A DNA stretch of 6,005 nt from SZUA-1535 sp964594175 (GTDB taxonomy: Archaea > Aenigmatarchaeota > Aenigmatarchaeia > Aenigmatarchaeales > SZUA-1535). Each line of letters begins with the position of its first letter. The stretch's first letter is position 1. The position numbers were made by a program, and so were the translations under genes. The stretch is from the NCBI GenBank assembly GCA_964594175.1, contig CAZQLM010000049.1, positions 1 through 6,005 of the forward strand. The letters are read 5' to 3'. Shown piece after piece: positions 1-5,329 of the stretch. The notes below the pieces were generated by a model that did not search any database, was not told the DNA's origin, and saw only the letters and a program-made list of their open reading frames with translations.

Positions 1-1
1 T

Positions 2-724
2 GTTGCAAGCTATTTCTTTGATGCTGATGCTCTAAATCCAAGCGAAACCGTGCTAACTTTGCTCAAAGCTCATGAAATGCTGAGCAGCAATGGAAAATTT
101 TTAATCCTGCTTCCAAAGGAAGGCAAAAACATTGCCAACTTTATTTTAAGAACCTTTAGGAGAATGGGCTATAGAGTTAAAAACCTAGAAGATTATAAAT
201 ATAGAGCAAAATTTAGCTCAGACGATAGCAAAGCTTACGAGACAATTTATATCATAGAACTCAAGAAAAGCGCTAACTATGAAGTTCCGGCGGAGCTAAA
301 AGAAAATTTAGAGAGCGCTGCTTTGCTGCAGAGAAAGGAATTTGAAAAATTGAAAAACAAAGATTTAAAGAAAGCAGTAAACCATTGCAAACTTGCAGTT
401 AGCGGAGAACCGCCTTTCCTAATAGTCAATGTGGAAAAAATAAATGAAGGTATCAATAAAATAAATGAATTAGGAAAAAAGCTGGAAAATGTTGAGCGAG
501 AAATAGAAAGATTAGAAAAAGAATATTCAAAAGTGGCCAAAGCTCTTAATGAATTAAAAGAAGTGGAAAGGGAATTGCATGCTATTAGAAAAGTTTATTA
601 CGATTTGTGTAGAAAGCATAGTAAAACTCCGTGGAAGTATTGGAAAGAACTAATGGAAATAGAAAAAAGAATGGATGAGTTAACAAAGAAAAGATTAAAA
701 TTACTGGGAATCCTTCCATTTTAA
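2..724 (+). CDS. 3' part of a gene: possible methyltransferase-like domain plus C-terminal coiled coil (5' end outside window)
   Basis: The frame is open from the first bases of the window, so this gene is cut at its 5' end; 240 codons are visible before TAA at 722-724. A GTG at 50 could be read as a start, but coding-like sequence continues upstream (VASYFFDADALNPSE) and no Shine-Dalgarno precedes it, so it is more likely internal. Visible residues 20-90 show helix-strand alternation with a hydrophobic strand ending in LPKEG (about 33-41) and a later YETIYIIELKK strand. This resembles the last strands of a class I SAM-dependent methyltransferase (known fold, weak inference; motif I is not in view). 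From about residue 143 to 198 the sequence is a charged heptad-like helix (NELGKKLENVEREIERLEKE), probably a coiled coil, with another charged helix near the C-terminus. The function is not recognised. It converges on pth2 with 21 bp between the stop codons. Confidence 0.75.
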   Translation, partial: VASYFFDADALNPSETVLTLLKAHEMLSSNGKFLILLPKEGKNIANFILRTFRRMGYRVKNLEDYKYRAKFSSDDSKAYETIYIIELKKSANYEVPAELKENLESAALLQRKEFEKLKNKDLKKAVNHCKLAVSGEPPFLIVNVEKINEGINKINELGKKLENVEREIERLEKEYSKVAKALNELKEVERELHAIRKVYYDLCRKHSKTPWKYWKELMEIEKRMDELTKKRLKLLGILPF

Positions 725-745
725 ATTTTCCAGAGTTTTTGTGAA

Positions 746-1084
746 TCAAAGAAGCTTGAGCTTTCCGGTGATTTCGTCTATTTTCTCTTCTTCACAAGGG
801 CCAATACCAAGAGCTGTTACTGTACCTGGCTTGAGCTGAGTTAAACCAGCATCTCTTATAAGCGCGCATGGCAAGCGTTTTTTCTTTGCTTTTTCATAAA
901 GCTCTAAAAGCTCTTTTTCAGAGCTTACTTTAAGCACGACTTTTTTCATCCCTTTTGAAAGCCATTTTCTTTTTGTGAAAAATCCTGCTTTTAGAAAGCT
1001 TGCAATAGAAGCATGCGCCACTTGAGCTGCAAGCTTTCCTTTCCCTAGCTTTAAATCAGTTCTCACAACTATGATTTGCTTCAT
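746..1084 (-). CDS. pth2: Peptidyl-tRNA hydrolase, archaeal Pth2 type
   Basis: A 112-residue cytosolic enzyme that hydrolyses the ester bond between peptide and tRNA in prematurely released peptidyl-tRNA, recycling tRNA. The whole protein is one Pth2 domain of normal length (about 115 residues in archaea). Visible signatures are the N-terminal strand followed by RTDLKLGKGKLAAQVAHA (residues 8-25), and the block RDAGLTQLKPGTVTALGIGP (77-96), which carries the conserved Asp, Thr/Gln and glycines of the active-site region. The ATG at 1084 is placed right at the family N-terminus (MKQIIVVRTD). No Shine-Dalgarno precedes it; the upstream DNA is A/T only, so the mRNA may be leaderless or arise by read-through from the phospholipid synthase gene 75 bp upstream. 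Family assignment is firm. Confidence 0.96.
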   Translation of the reverse strand: MKQIIVVRTDLKLGKGKLAAQVAHASIASFLKAGFFTKRKWLSKGMKKVVLKVSSEKELLELYEKAKKKRLPCALIRDAGLTQLKPGTVTALGIGPCEEEKIDEITGKLKLL

Positions 1085-1103
1085 GGAAATTTTATATGGT
1101 GAG

Positions 1104-1118
1104 AAATTTTTAATTTTT
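1104..1118 (-). promoter_or_regulatory. Possible TATA-like element for leaderless pth2
   Basis: On the minus strand this reads AAAAATTAAAAATTT, centred about 25 bp before the pth2 ATG. That spacing would put the transcription start at or next to the start codon, consistent with the absence of a Shine-Dalgarno. The region is AT-rich overall, so the match is weak. A closer ATATAAAA at 1090-1097 would place the start inside the gene and is less likely. Confidence 0.25.
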
Positions 1119-1159
1119 CTTGCGCAAATTAACTCTTGAATTGAATCTGTTACCTTGTG

Positions 1160-1765
1160 TTATTTACACTTTTTAATCGCAGAAAAAATTCTCTGAAGCG
1201 CACTTGCTATAGCTAATATCGCAAGGATAGAAAGCAAAACAACAGAGCAAAAAGGACTAAACTTAGCTGAGATTAAAGCTATCCAAAGAAGGAAAACTCT
1301 CTCAGCCCTTTCCAGCAAACCTCCTTTAAGCTCTTCTTTAACAATTTCCTTTTCCTTTGCTGCAGCTTTTGCATATGTTGTCATTAAGCTTCCTGCAAGC
1401 AAGAGAAAGATCCAGAAATATGAAGGAAGAATAAAATCCGGAAGCTCAAGAAACAAAAACCCTGCCAAGAGAATTATCTCAACCCAGCGATCAGTGATCG
1501 TATCCAAATAAGCACCTTTTTTGCTTGCTAGCTTTTTTGCTCTTGCGACAGCACCATCGATGAAATCCAAGGTTATTGCAAGAAAAAAACATAAACCTGC
1601 ATACAGGATTTCATTGAAATACATGAAAGTAAAGGATAAAAAAGCAAAAAACAACGAAAGTAAAGTATAAAAATTCGGTGAAAATGGTAAGTGAGAAAAC
1701 ATTTTTCCAATAAAAACTTCGAGCTCTTTTATAAATTTTATCCTTGACCTTCTTTTGTAAAGCAT
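1160..1765 (-). CDS. CDP-alcohol phosphatidyltransferase, probable archaetidylinositol phosphate synthase
   Basis: A membrane enzyme that transfers the archaetidyl group of CDP-archaeol to a polar alcohol, releasing CMP. The family motif DG-x2-AR-x8-G-x3-D-x3-D is complete: D70, G71, A74, R75, G84, D88, D92, with D67 just before. These residues bind Mg and the CDP moiety. Several hydrophobic segments (about 32-50, 54-68, 95-125, 155-167, 172-190) fit the six-helix fold, and 201 residues is the usual length. YAKAAAKE (131-138) and GGLLERAERV (148-157) resemble the inositol-phosphate-type archaeal members. Alternatives are archaetidylserine or archaetidylglycerol phosphate synthase; the acceptor cannot be fixed from sequence. 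The open frame extends upstream to 1852, but that part overlaps carS and looks non-native (MGCCFNSNNSQ). ATG at 1765, 2 bp after the carS stop, gives the family N-terminus and suggests translational coupling. A GTG at 1774 is a weaker alternative. Confidence 0.9.
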   Translation of the reverse strand: MLYKRRSRIKFIKELEVFIGKMFSHLPFSPNFYTLLSLFFAFLSFTFMYFNEILYAGLCFFLAITLDFIDGAVARAKKLASKKGAYLDTITDRWVEIILLAGFLFLELPDFILPSYFWIFLLLAGSLMTTYAKAAAKEKEIVKEELKGGLLERAERVFLLWIALISAKFSPFCSVVLLSILAILAIASALQRIFSAIKKCK

Positions 1766-1767
1766 TT

Positions 1768-2310
1768 TTACCACGGTTCTTTTTTTATTTTTAGTAAATG
1801 CCCGATAATGTTTGCTATTCTGTGAATTATTAGAGTTAAAACAGCACCCCATATAATTATTCCTATGGTTATCTTTACAATGAAAAATCCAATCAAAAGT
1901 GAACCAAAAAAGAAATCTAGCTGATCAAGCACAGGAGCTGGGGCACCCCTCTCCATTCCTAACCTTCTTTTAATGAAGCTTCCACTCATATCACCGAGTA
2001 AAGCTGCGAGTGAAAGTAAAAAAGCTTTTTCTGGGGTAATTAAAGGGATGGAAAAGCCATAATCTAAAGCTATTTTATTTAATTTTGGATGGAAAAGCCA
2101 TGCAATACTTCCGCAAAGTGTTCCGAAAAGAGTACCTGCAATTAATCCTTCCCAAGTTTTTCCGTCTCCAAGTAAGCGTTTTCCATCGATAAATTTTTTT
2201 CCGAAATCTATGGCACGTTTCCCTTTAACCAATGGGGGAAAAGCGTTCGCAGCATAAGGAGAAATAAGAAAATATAGCGCTTTCCAGAATTCCGTTAAAA
2301 AATCTGCCAT
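1768..2310 (-). CDS. carS: CDP-archaeol synthase (CTP:2,3-di-O-geranylgeranyl-sn-glycerol-1-phosphate cytidyltransferase)
   Basis: An integral membrane enzyme that activates the unsaturated archaetidic acid with CTP to give CDP-archaeol, the common precursor of archaeal phospholipids. The 180-residue protein has the full set of CarS (former DUF46) signatures: PYAANAFPPL near residues 18-27, GKRLLGDGKTWEGLIAG at 43-59, and LLGDMSGSFIKRRLGMERG (104-122) followed by PAPVLDQLDFFFGSLL (124-139). About five hydrophobic segments are visible, including residues 5-17, 55-73, 95-107, 133-150 and 150-168. Length is typical. The ATG at 2310 has no Shine-Dalgarno, so the message may be leaderless. It is the first gene of a minus-strand run and lies 2 bp before the phosphatidyltransferase that would use its product. 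Confidence 0.96.
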   Translation of the reverse strand: MADFLTEFWKALYFLISPYAANAFPPLVKGKRAIDFGKKFIDGKRLLGDGKTWEGLIAGTLFGTLCGSIAWLFHPKLNKIALDYGFSIPLITPEKAFLLSLAALLGDMSGSFIKRRLGMERGAPAPVLDQLDFFFGSLLIGFFIVKITIGIIIWGAVLTLIIHRIANIIGHLLKIKKEPW

Positions 2311-2330
2311 AAATTATGTAAGAAAAAGAG

Positions 2331-2340
2331 AAAATAAAAA
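2331..2340 (-). promoter_or_regulatory. carS: Candidate TATA box for leaderless carS transcript
   Basis: The minus strand reads TTTTTATTTT here, centred about 25 bp before the carS ATG at 2310. With the usual archaeal TATA-to-start distance, transcription would begin at or close to the start codon, matching the lack of a Shine-Dalgarno. The element is degenerate and in A/T-rich DNA, so this is a positional inference. Confidence 0.35.
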
Positions 2341-2390
2341 GATTTGGTAAAGCGCATTCAAAAAATGATGGAATCGAAATTTTCATAATC

Positions 2391-2398
2391 TTTAAATA
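2391..2398 (+). promoter_or_regulatory. TATA box of the small zinc-ribbon gene
   Basis: TTTAAATA is a strong archaeal TATA box and matches those in front of psmB and sepF in this window. It predicts a transcription start near 2418-2424, which coincides with the left foot of the hairpin at 2422-2460. It also excludes the TTG at 2400 as a start codon for transcripts made from this promoter. Confidence 0.7.
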
Positions 2399-2421
2399 CT
2401 TGCGTGTTGTATTACCATTAA

Positions 2422-2460
2422 GCTCTGGGAGCGAGAAATCTATTTCTCGTTCTCTGGAGC
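2422..2460 (+). promoter_or_regulatory. Long 5'-leader hairpin enclosing the Shine-Dalgarno of the zinc-ribbon gene
   Basis: An inner stem pairs GGGAGCGAGAAA (2427-2438) with TTTCTCGTTCTC (2443-2454) around a TCTA loop, 12 pairs including two G-U. After one bulged base (T2455) the stem continues with GCTCT (2422-2426) against GGAGC (2456-2460), five more pairs including one G-U. The GGAG at 2456-2459 is the only good Shine-Dalgarno for the GTG at 2466, so in the folded RNA it is fully paired. This could lower or condition translation (inference). As DNA, the dyad also overlaps the predicted transcription start and could instead be an operator. Confidence 0.65.
2456..2459 (+). promoter_or_regulatory. 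Shine-Dalgarno that decides the GTG start of the zinc-ribbon gene
   Basis: GGAG lies six bases before GTG at 2466. There is no ATG in the frame before the conserved region, so this site fixes the start. It is paired in the predicted leader hairpin. Confidence 0.7.
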
Positions 2461-2465
2461 CAAAG

Positions 2466-2615
2466 GTGAAAAAAGTGGAAAGAAAATTTGTTAAAAGAAC
2501 ACTTTATAAAGCGATTTGCAGCGACTGCGGAAAACCTTGCATGGTCCCTTTCAAGCCAAAGGAAGGTAGACCTGTATACTGTAGGGAATGTTTCCAGAAA
2601 CATAGAAAAATGTAA
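2466..2615 (+). CDS. Small zinc-ribbon protein with CxxC-x17-CxxC domain
   Basis: A 49-residue basic protein with C18-x2-C21 and C39-x2-C42 separated by exactly 17 residues. The surrounding residues (CSDCGKPC, VPFKPKEGRPVYCRECF, QKHRK) are typical of the CxxC-x17-CxxC zinc-binding domain found in small archaeal and bacterial proteins. The four cysteines would bind one zinc. The 17-residue N-terminal part is rich in Lys and Arg (KKVERKFVKR), which suggests nucleic-acid or ribosome contact, but the family has no settled function as far as I know. The frame is open back to TTG 2400, but that codon sits next to the TATA box and would add a poorly conserved-looking 22-residue tail. GTG at 2466 with GGAG six bases upstream is preferred. 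The gene is flanked by its own promoter and a T-rich terminator, so it is probably a single-gene transcript, divergent from carS. Confidence 0.85.
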   Translation: MKKVERKFVKRTLYKAICSDCGKPCMVPFKPKEGRPVYCRECFQKHRKM

Positions 2616-2635
2616 AACAACTACTCGGTTTTCGA

Positions 2636-2657
2636 TATTTTTTATTTTTTATTTCTT
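2636..2657 (+). terminator. T-rich archaeal terminator after the zinc-ribbon gene
   Basis: About 20 bp after the stop codon the coding strand has two runs of six T separated by single A residues and followed by TTTCTT. Archaeal RNA polymerase terminates intrinsically at such T-tracts, and FttA-assisted termination also uses U-rich sites. It separates this gene from the psmB promoter at 2684. Confidence 0.6.
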
Positions 2658-2676
2658 GCATGCACGGTATGGCTTG

Positions 2677-2691
2677 GAAAAACTTTAAATA
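2677..2691 (+). promoter_or_regulatory. psmB: BRE/TATA promoter of psmB
   Basis: TTTAAATA at 2684-2691 is preceded by a purine-rich GAAAAAC, as expected for a TFB recognition element. The predicted transcription start lies near 2711-2715, giving a leader of only about 11-15 nt that is little more than the Shine-Dalgarno GGGAG at 2715-2719 and its six-base spacer. Confidence 0.65.
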
Positions 2692-2725
2692 TTTTTTAAT
2701 GTGAATAAACTTCAGGGAGATTTCT

Positions 2726-3337
2726 ATGGAACAATACTTGAAAACTGGAACAACAACCGTGAGTTTAACAGGAAGAAATTTTGTTGTGATAGGTGCGGAT
2801 AGAAAAAGCACACTTGGATATATGGTAGATTCAAAAGTTGCAAGAAAAATTTATCCTATTGATTCACATATAGCATTAACGATTGCCGGCTCTGTAGGCG
2901 ATGCTCTTGCAATAGTAAGACTCATGAAAGCTCAGCTTAGACTTTACAAAATAGAGCGTGGACCAATAACGGTAAGAGGTGCCGTAACTCTGCTTTCAAA
3001 CATACTTCATGGAAGTAGATTCTATCCATTTTTCAACCAGTTCATTGTAGCCGGTTACGACTTTCGCGGTCCACAGATTTATTCTGTTGATCCTTTAGGA
3101 GGGGTAGATGAAAAAGACAAATTTTATGCTACAGGAAGTGGAAGTCCTTTCGCATATGGTGTACTTGAAACAGAGTATAGCGAAAATCTTTCCCAAAAAG
3201 ATGCAATAGCTCTCGTTTATAAAGCGCTTAAGGCTGCGATAGAAAGGGATATAGCAACTGGCGGAAAGGGTGTATTACTCGCTGTAATTGATGAAAAGGG
3301 TTACATGGAAATTGACGAAAAAAGCATCAAACTCTAA
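2726..3337 (+). CDS. psmB: Proteasome subunit beta (20S core, proteolytic subunit)
   Basis: The catalytic subunit of the archaeal 20S proteasome, forming the two inner seven-membered rings. The 203-residue precursor starts with an 8-residue propeptide (MEQYLKTG) cleaved autocatalytically after Gly8 to expose Thr9 as the N-terminal nucleophile. In mature numbering the active-site set is T1, D17 and K33. AGSVGDA (46-52) includes the conserved Gly47, and GSGSPFAYGVLE (129-140) includes the conserved Ser near position 129. The RD-x-x-S motif reads R-D167-I-A-T170, with Thr in place of the usual Ser (169 in reference numbering), followed by GGKG. Length is normal. ATG at 2726 has a good Shine-Dalgarno (GGGAG, six-base spacer) and its own TATA box. 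The alpha subunit is not in the window. The nuclease gene follows after 42 bp with no T-tract between, so both are likely co-transcribed. Confidence 0.97.
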   Translation: MEQYLKTGTTTVSLTGRNFVVIGADRKSTLGYMVDSKVARKIYPIDSHIALTIAGSVGDALAIVRLMKAQLRLYKIERGPITVRGAVTLLSNILHGSRFYPFFNQFIVAGYDFRGPQIYSVDPLGGVDEKDKFYATGSGSPFAYGVLETEYSENLSQKDAIALVYKALKAAIERDIATGGKGVLLAVIDEKGYMEIDEKSIKL

Positions 3338-3366
3338 ATTTCCTTTCCTTCCTGAAAATTTTCTGA

Positions 3367-3373
3367 GAGGTGA
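3367..3373 (+). promoter_or_regulatory. Shine-Dalgarno that decides the TTG start of aCPSF1
   Basis: GAGGTGA lies six bases before the TTG at 3380. The next in-frame ATG is far inside the KH region (codon 101), so this strong site fixes the unusual TTG start and the family-typical N-terminus. Confidence 0.75.
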
Positions 3374-3379
3374 AGTGTT

Positions 3380-5251
3380 TTGGAACTTACAACAAAGGAA
3401 ATTTTTTCAAAAATAAAAGAAGCTCTACCGAAAAACTTAAAGGTAACGGATATAAAATTTGAAGGTTGCGAAATAATAATCTATACAAAATCAAAAGAAT
3501 ATATAGGAGTAGAGCTCCCTTTTTTGAAGGAACTTATCTCACAGTTGAAAAAAAGAATTCTTGTTCGTCCTGACCCGAGCCTATGCAAACCACCAGAAGA
3601 GGCAGAGAAAATAATTAAAGAAATCCTTCCACAAGAGGCTGGTATAAAGGAAATTAATTTTCTTCCTGAATTTGCGCTCATGGTTATAGAAGCCGAAAGA
3701 CCAGGAATAGCAATAGGGAAAGGAGGAGAGATTTTGAGAAAAGCGAAAAGAGAAGCTTTATGGGATATAAGGGTTAAAAGATCTCCTGTACTACCCTCGG
3801 ATATAGTGAAAACCCTCAGGGAAATGCTTTATCGCGAATCTGCATTTCGAAAGGAATTTTTAGATAAAGTTGGAAGAAGGATTCACTCAGGATGGAAGGA
3901 AACGGAGTGGATAAGAATCACAGCCCTTGGCGGTTTTCGTGAAGTTGGAAGAAGCTGTTTGCTTTTGCAAACACCTGAAAGCAGAGTGCTTCTCGATTGC
4001 GGCATAAAGCCTGGTTCAAATGAATTTCCGTATCTTAACGTTCCCGAATTCGATATAAACAGCATAGACGCTGTTGTGCTTTCTCATGCGCATCTCGATC
4101 ACTGTGGGCTAATACCTTATCTTTATGAATTTGGCTACGATGGTCCGCTCTACTGCACAGTTCCAACACGAGATTTAATGGTTTTGCTTTGTATGGATTA
4201 CATAGAGCTTCTGCAAAAAGAAGGTGGAAAAGCTCCATACTCAACAAAAGCTATAAGAGAAGCTGTTAAGAGGTGTATCACGCTAGAATATGGGGAAGTT
4301 TCCGACATAACTCCTGATATGCGGCTAACTTTACTTAATGCCGGGCACATTCTCGGGAGCGCAATAATTCACATACACATAGGTGAAGGCATGCATAATG
4401 TTGTTTATACAGCTGATTACAAATTTGAGAGAACCTCTCTTTTTGATCCCGCATCTTACAACTTTCAGCGCTGCGAAACGATAATTACAGAAAGCACGTA
4501 TGGCTCAGATATCATGCCAAGAAGAAATGAAGCAGAGAAAGCGCTAATGAGAATAGTTAACGAAACTATGGAAAAGAGAGGAAAAATTTTAATCCCCGTT
4601 TTCGCTGTAGGAAGAGCTCAGGATGTCATGGTAATTCTTGCAAAAAATAACTTCGAATATCCGGTTTTTCTCGACGGTATGCTATGGGATGCTTTGGCAA
4701 TTCACACAGCCTATCCAGAATATCTGAGCAGAGAACTGCAAAAAATGATATTCAAAGAAGGTTTCAACCCGTTTTTGAGCGATATTTTCAAACGTGTTGG
4801 TTCAGCCTCTGAGAGAAAAGGTGTAATAGACTCTTCTGATCCATGTGTAATTCTAGCCACTTCCGGTATGCTTACAGGAGGTCCTGCAATAGAATACTTA
4901 AAGTATTTGGCAGAAGACGAAAAGAACACACTACTTTTTGTAGGTTACCAAGGCGAGGGTACGTTAGGAAGAAGAATACAGAAAGGTTGGAAAGAAGTAC
5001 CGATGGAAATCGAAGGTAAGAAAGTGCCCGTGAAGATAAATTGCAGAGTGGAAACTGTTGAAGGTCTCTCTGGACATAGCGATCAGAAACAAATAATCAA
5101 TTATTTGAAAAGAATAAAAACAAGACCACAAAGAATTTTGTGCAATCATGGAGAGAATGCCAAGTGCATAGAGCTTGCGAAAACTTTACATAAACTCTTT
5201 AAGGTAGAAACCTATGCACCAAAAAATTTGGAAACAATAAGATTGAGGTAA
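3380..5251 (+). CDS. fttA: aCPSF1 / FttA: KH-domain beta-CASP ribonuclease and transcription termination factor
   Basis: A 623-residue archaeal homologue of the eukaryotic cleavage factor CPSF73. The family acts as a dimer that binds U-rich RNA, cleaves the transcript and terminates RNA polymerase. Domains in order: two KH domains over about residues 1-145, of which only the second has a clear GxxG loop (GKGG, 113-116); then a metallo-beta-lactamase fold interrupted by a beta-CASP domain. Metal-site motifs are intact: H236-A-H238-L-D240-H241, H323 in GHILGS, D346 in YTADYKF, E371 in TESTYG (beta-CASP motif A), H566 in GLSGHSD, and H590 in CNHGE. The segments IPVFAVGRAQDV (405-416) and SGMLTGGPAIEYL (495-507) are typical of the beta-CASP part. 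Length is close to the usual 635 or so. TTG at 3380 follows GAGGTGA at a six-base spacing. Adjacency to psmB is seen in other archaea (MJ1236/MJ1237). The enzyme looks fully active. Confidence 0.96.
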   Translation: MELTTKEIFSKIKEALPKNLKVTDIKFEGCEIIIYTKSKEYIGVELPFLKELISQLKKRILVRPDPSLCKPPEEAEKIIKEILPQEAGIKEINFLPEFALMVIEAERPGIAIGKGGEILRKAKREALWDIRVKRSPVLPSDIVKTLREMLYRESAFRKEFLDKVGRRIHSGWKETEWIRITALGGFREVGRSCLLLQTPESRVLLDCGIKPGSNEFPYLNVPEFDINSIDAVVLSHAHLDHCGLIPYLYEFGYDGPLYCTVPTRDLMVLLCMDYIELLQKEGGKAPYSTKAIREAVKRCITLEYGEVSDITPDMRLTLLNAGHILGSAIIHIHIGEGMHNVVYTADYKFERTSLFDPASYNFQRCETIITESTYGSDIMPRRNEAEKALMRIVNETMEKRGKILIPVFAVGRAQDVMVILAKNNFEYPVFLDGMLWDALAIHTAYPEYLSRELQKMIFKEGFNPFLSDIFKRVGSASERKGVIDSSDPCVILATSGMLTGGPAIEYLKYLAEDEKNTLLFVGYQGEGTLGRRIQKGWKEVPMEIEGKKVPVKINCRVETVEGLSGHSDQKQIINYLKRIKTRPQRILCNHGENAKCIELAKTLHKLFKVETYAPKNLETIRLR

Positions 5252-5254
5252 CAG

Positions 5255-5313
5255 GATTTTTTAAATTCCAGAGATTCAAAAATTGTGCAAGAAATTACAA
5301 ATTCTTTCTTCTT
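5255..5313 (+). terminator. Possible T-rich termination region after aCPSF1
   Basis: A run of six T (5257-5262) follows the aCPSF1 stop within 6 bp, and a pyrimidine-rich ATTCTTTCTTCTT lies at 5301-5313. These are plausible U-rich termination sites before the convergent sepF gene. On the minus strand only a short run of five T (5278-5282) is present for sepF. No stable hairpin was found. Confidence 0.35.
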
Positions 5314-5329
5314 AAGGTAAATTTTAAAA

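Noticed and set aside
277..540. Minus-strand open frame opposite the first gene
   Set aside because: It is Phe/Ser-rich, as expected for the complement of Lys/Glu-rich coding sequence, with no domain and no ribosome binding site.
1766..1852. Longer N-terminus for the CDP-alcohol phosphatidyltransferase
   Set aside because: It overlaps the end of carS, encodes a Cys/Asn/Ser-rich stretch unlike the family, and ATG 1765 gives the expected N-terminus.
2361..2400. Possible C/D box guide RNA (ATGATGG near 2365)
   Set aside because: There is no matching D box (CTGA) or second C'/D' pair at suitable spacing.
2400..2465. Upstream extension of the zinc-ribbon gene to a TTG start at 2400
   Set aside because: The TTG lies directly after the TATA box, upstream of where transcription should begin, and has no Shine-Dalgarno. 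The 22 extra residues are encoded by the hairpin leader.
2488..2811. Other overlapping frames across the zinc-ribbon gene and the psmB promoter
   Set aside because: Plus-strand frame 2488-2688 and minus-strand frame 2551-2811 run through the T-rich terminator and TATA box and encode low-complexity Phe/Ile/Lys stretches.
4035..4247. Minus-strand open frame inside aCPSF1
   Set aside because: It lies opposite the conserved metallo-beta-lactamase motifs and has no recognisable domain or initiation signal. The same holds for the other antisense frames at 3481-3681, 3883-4065, 4711-4929 and 4964-5149.
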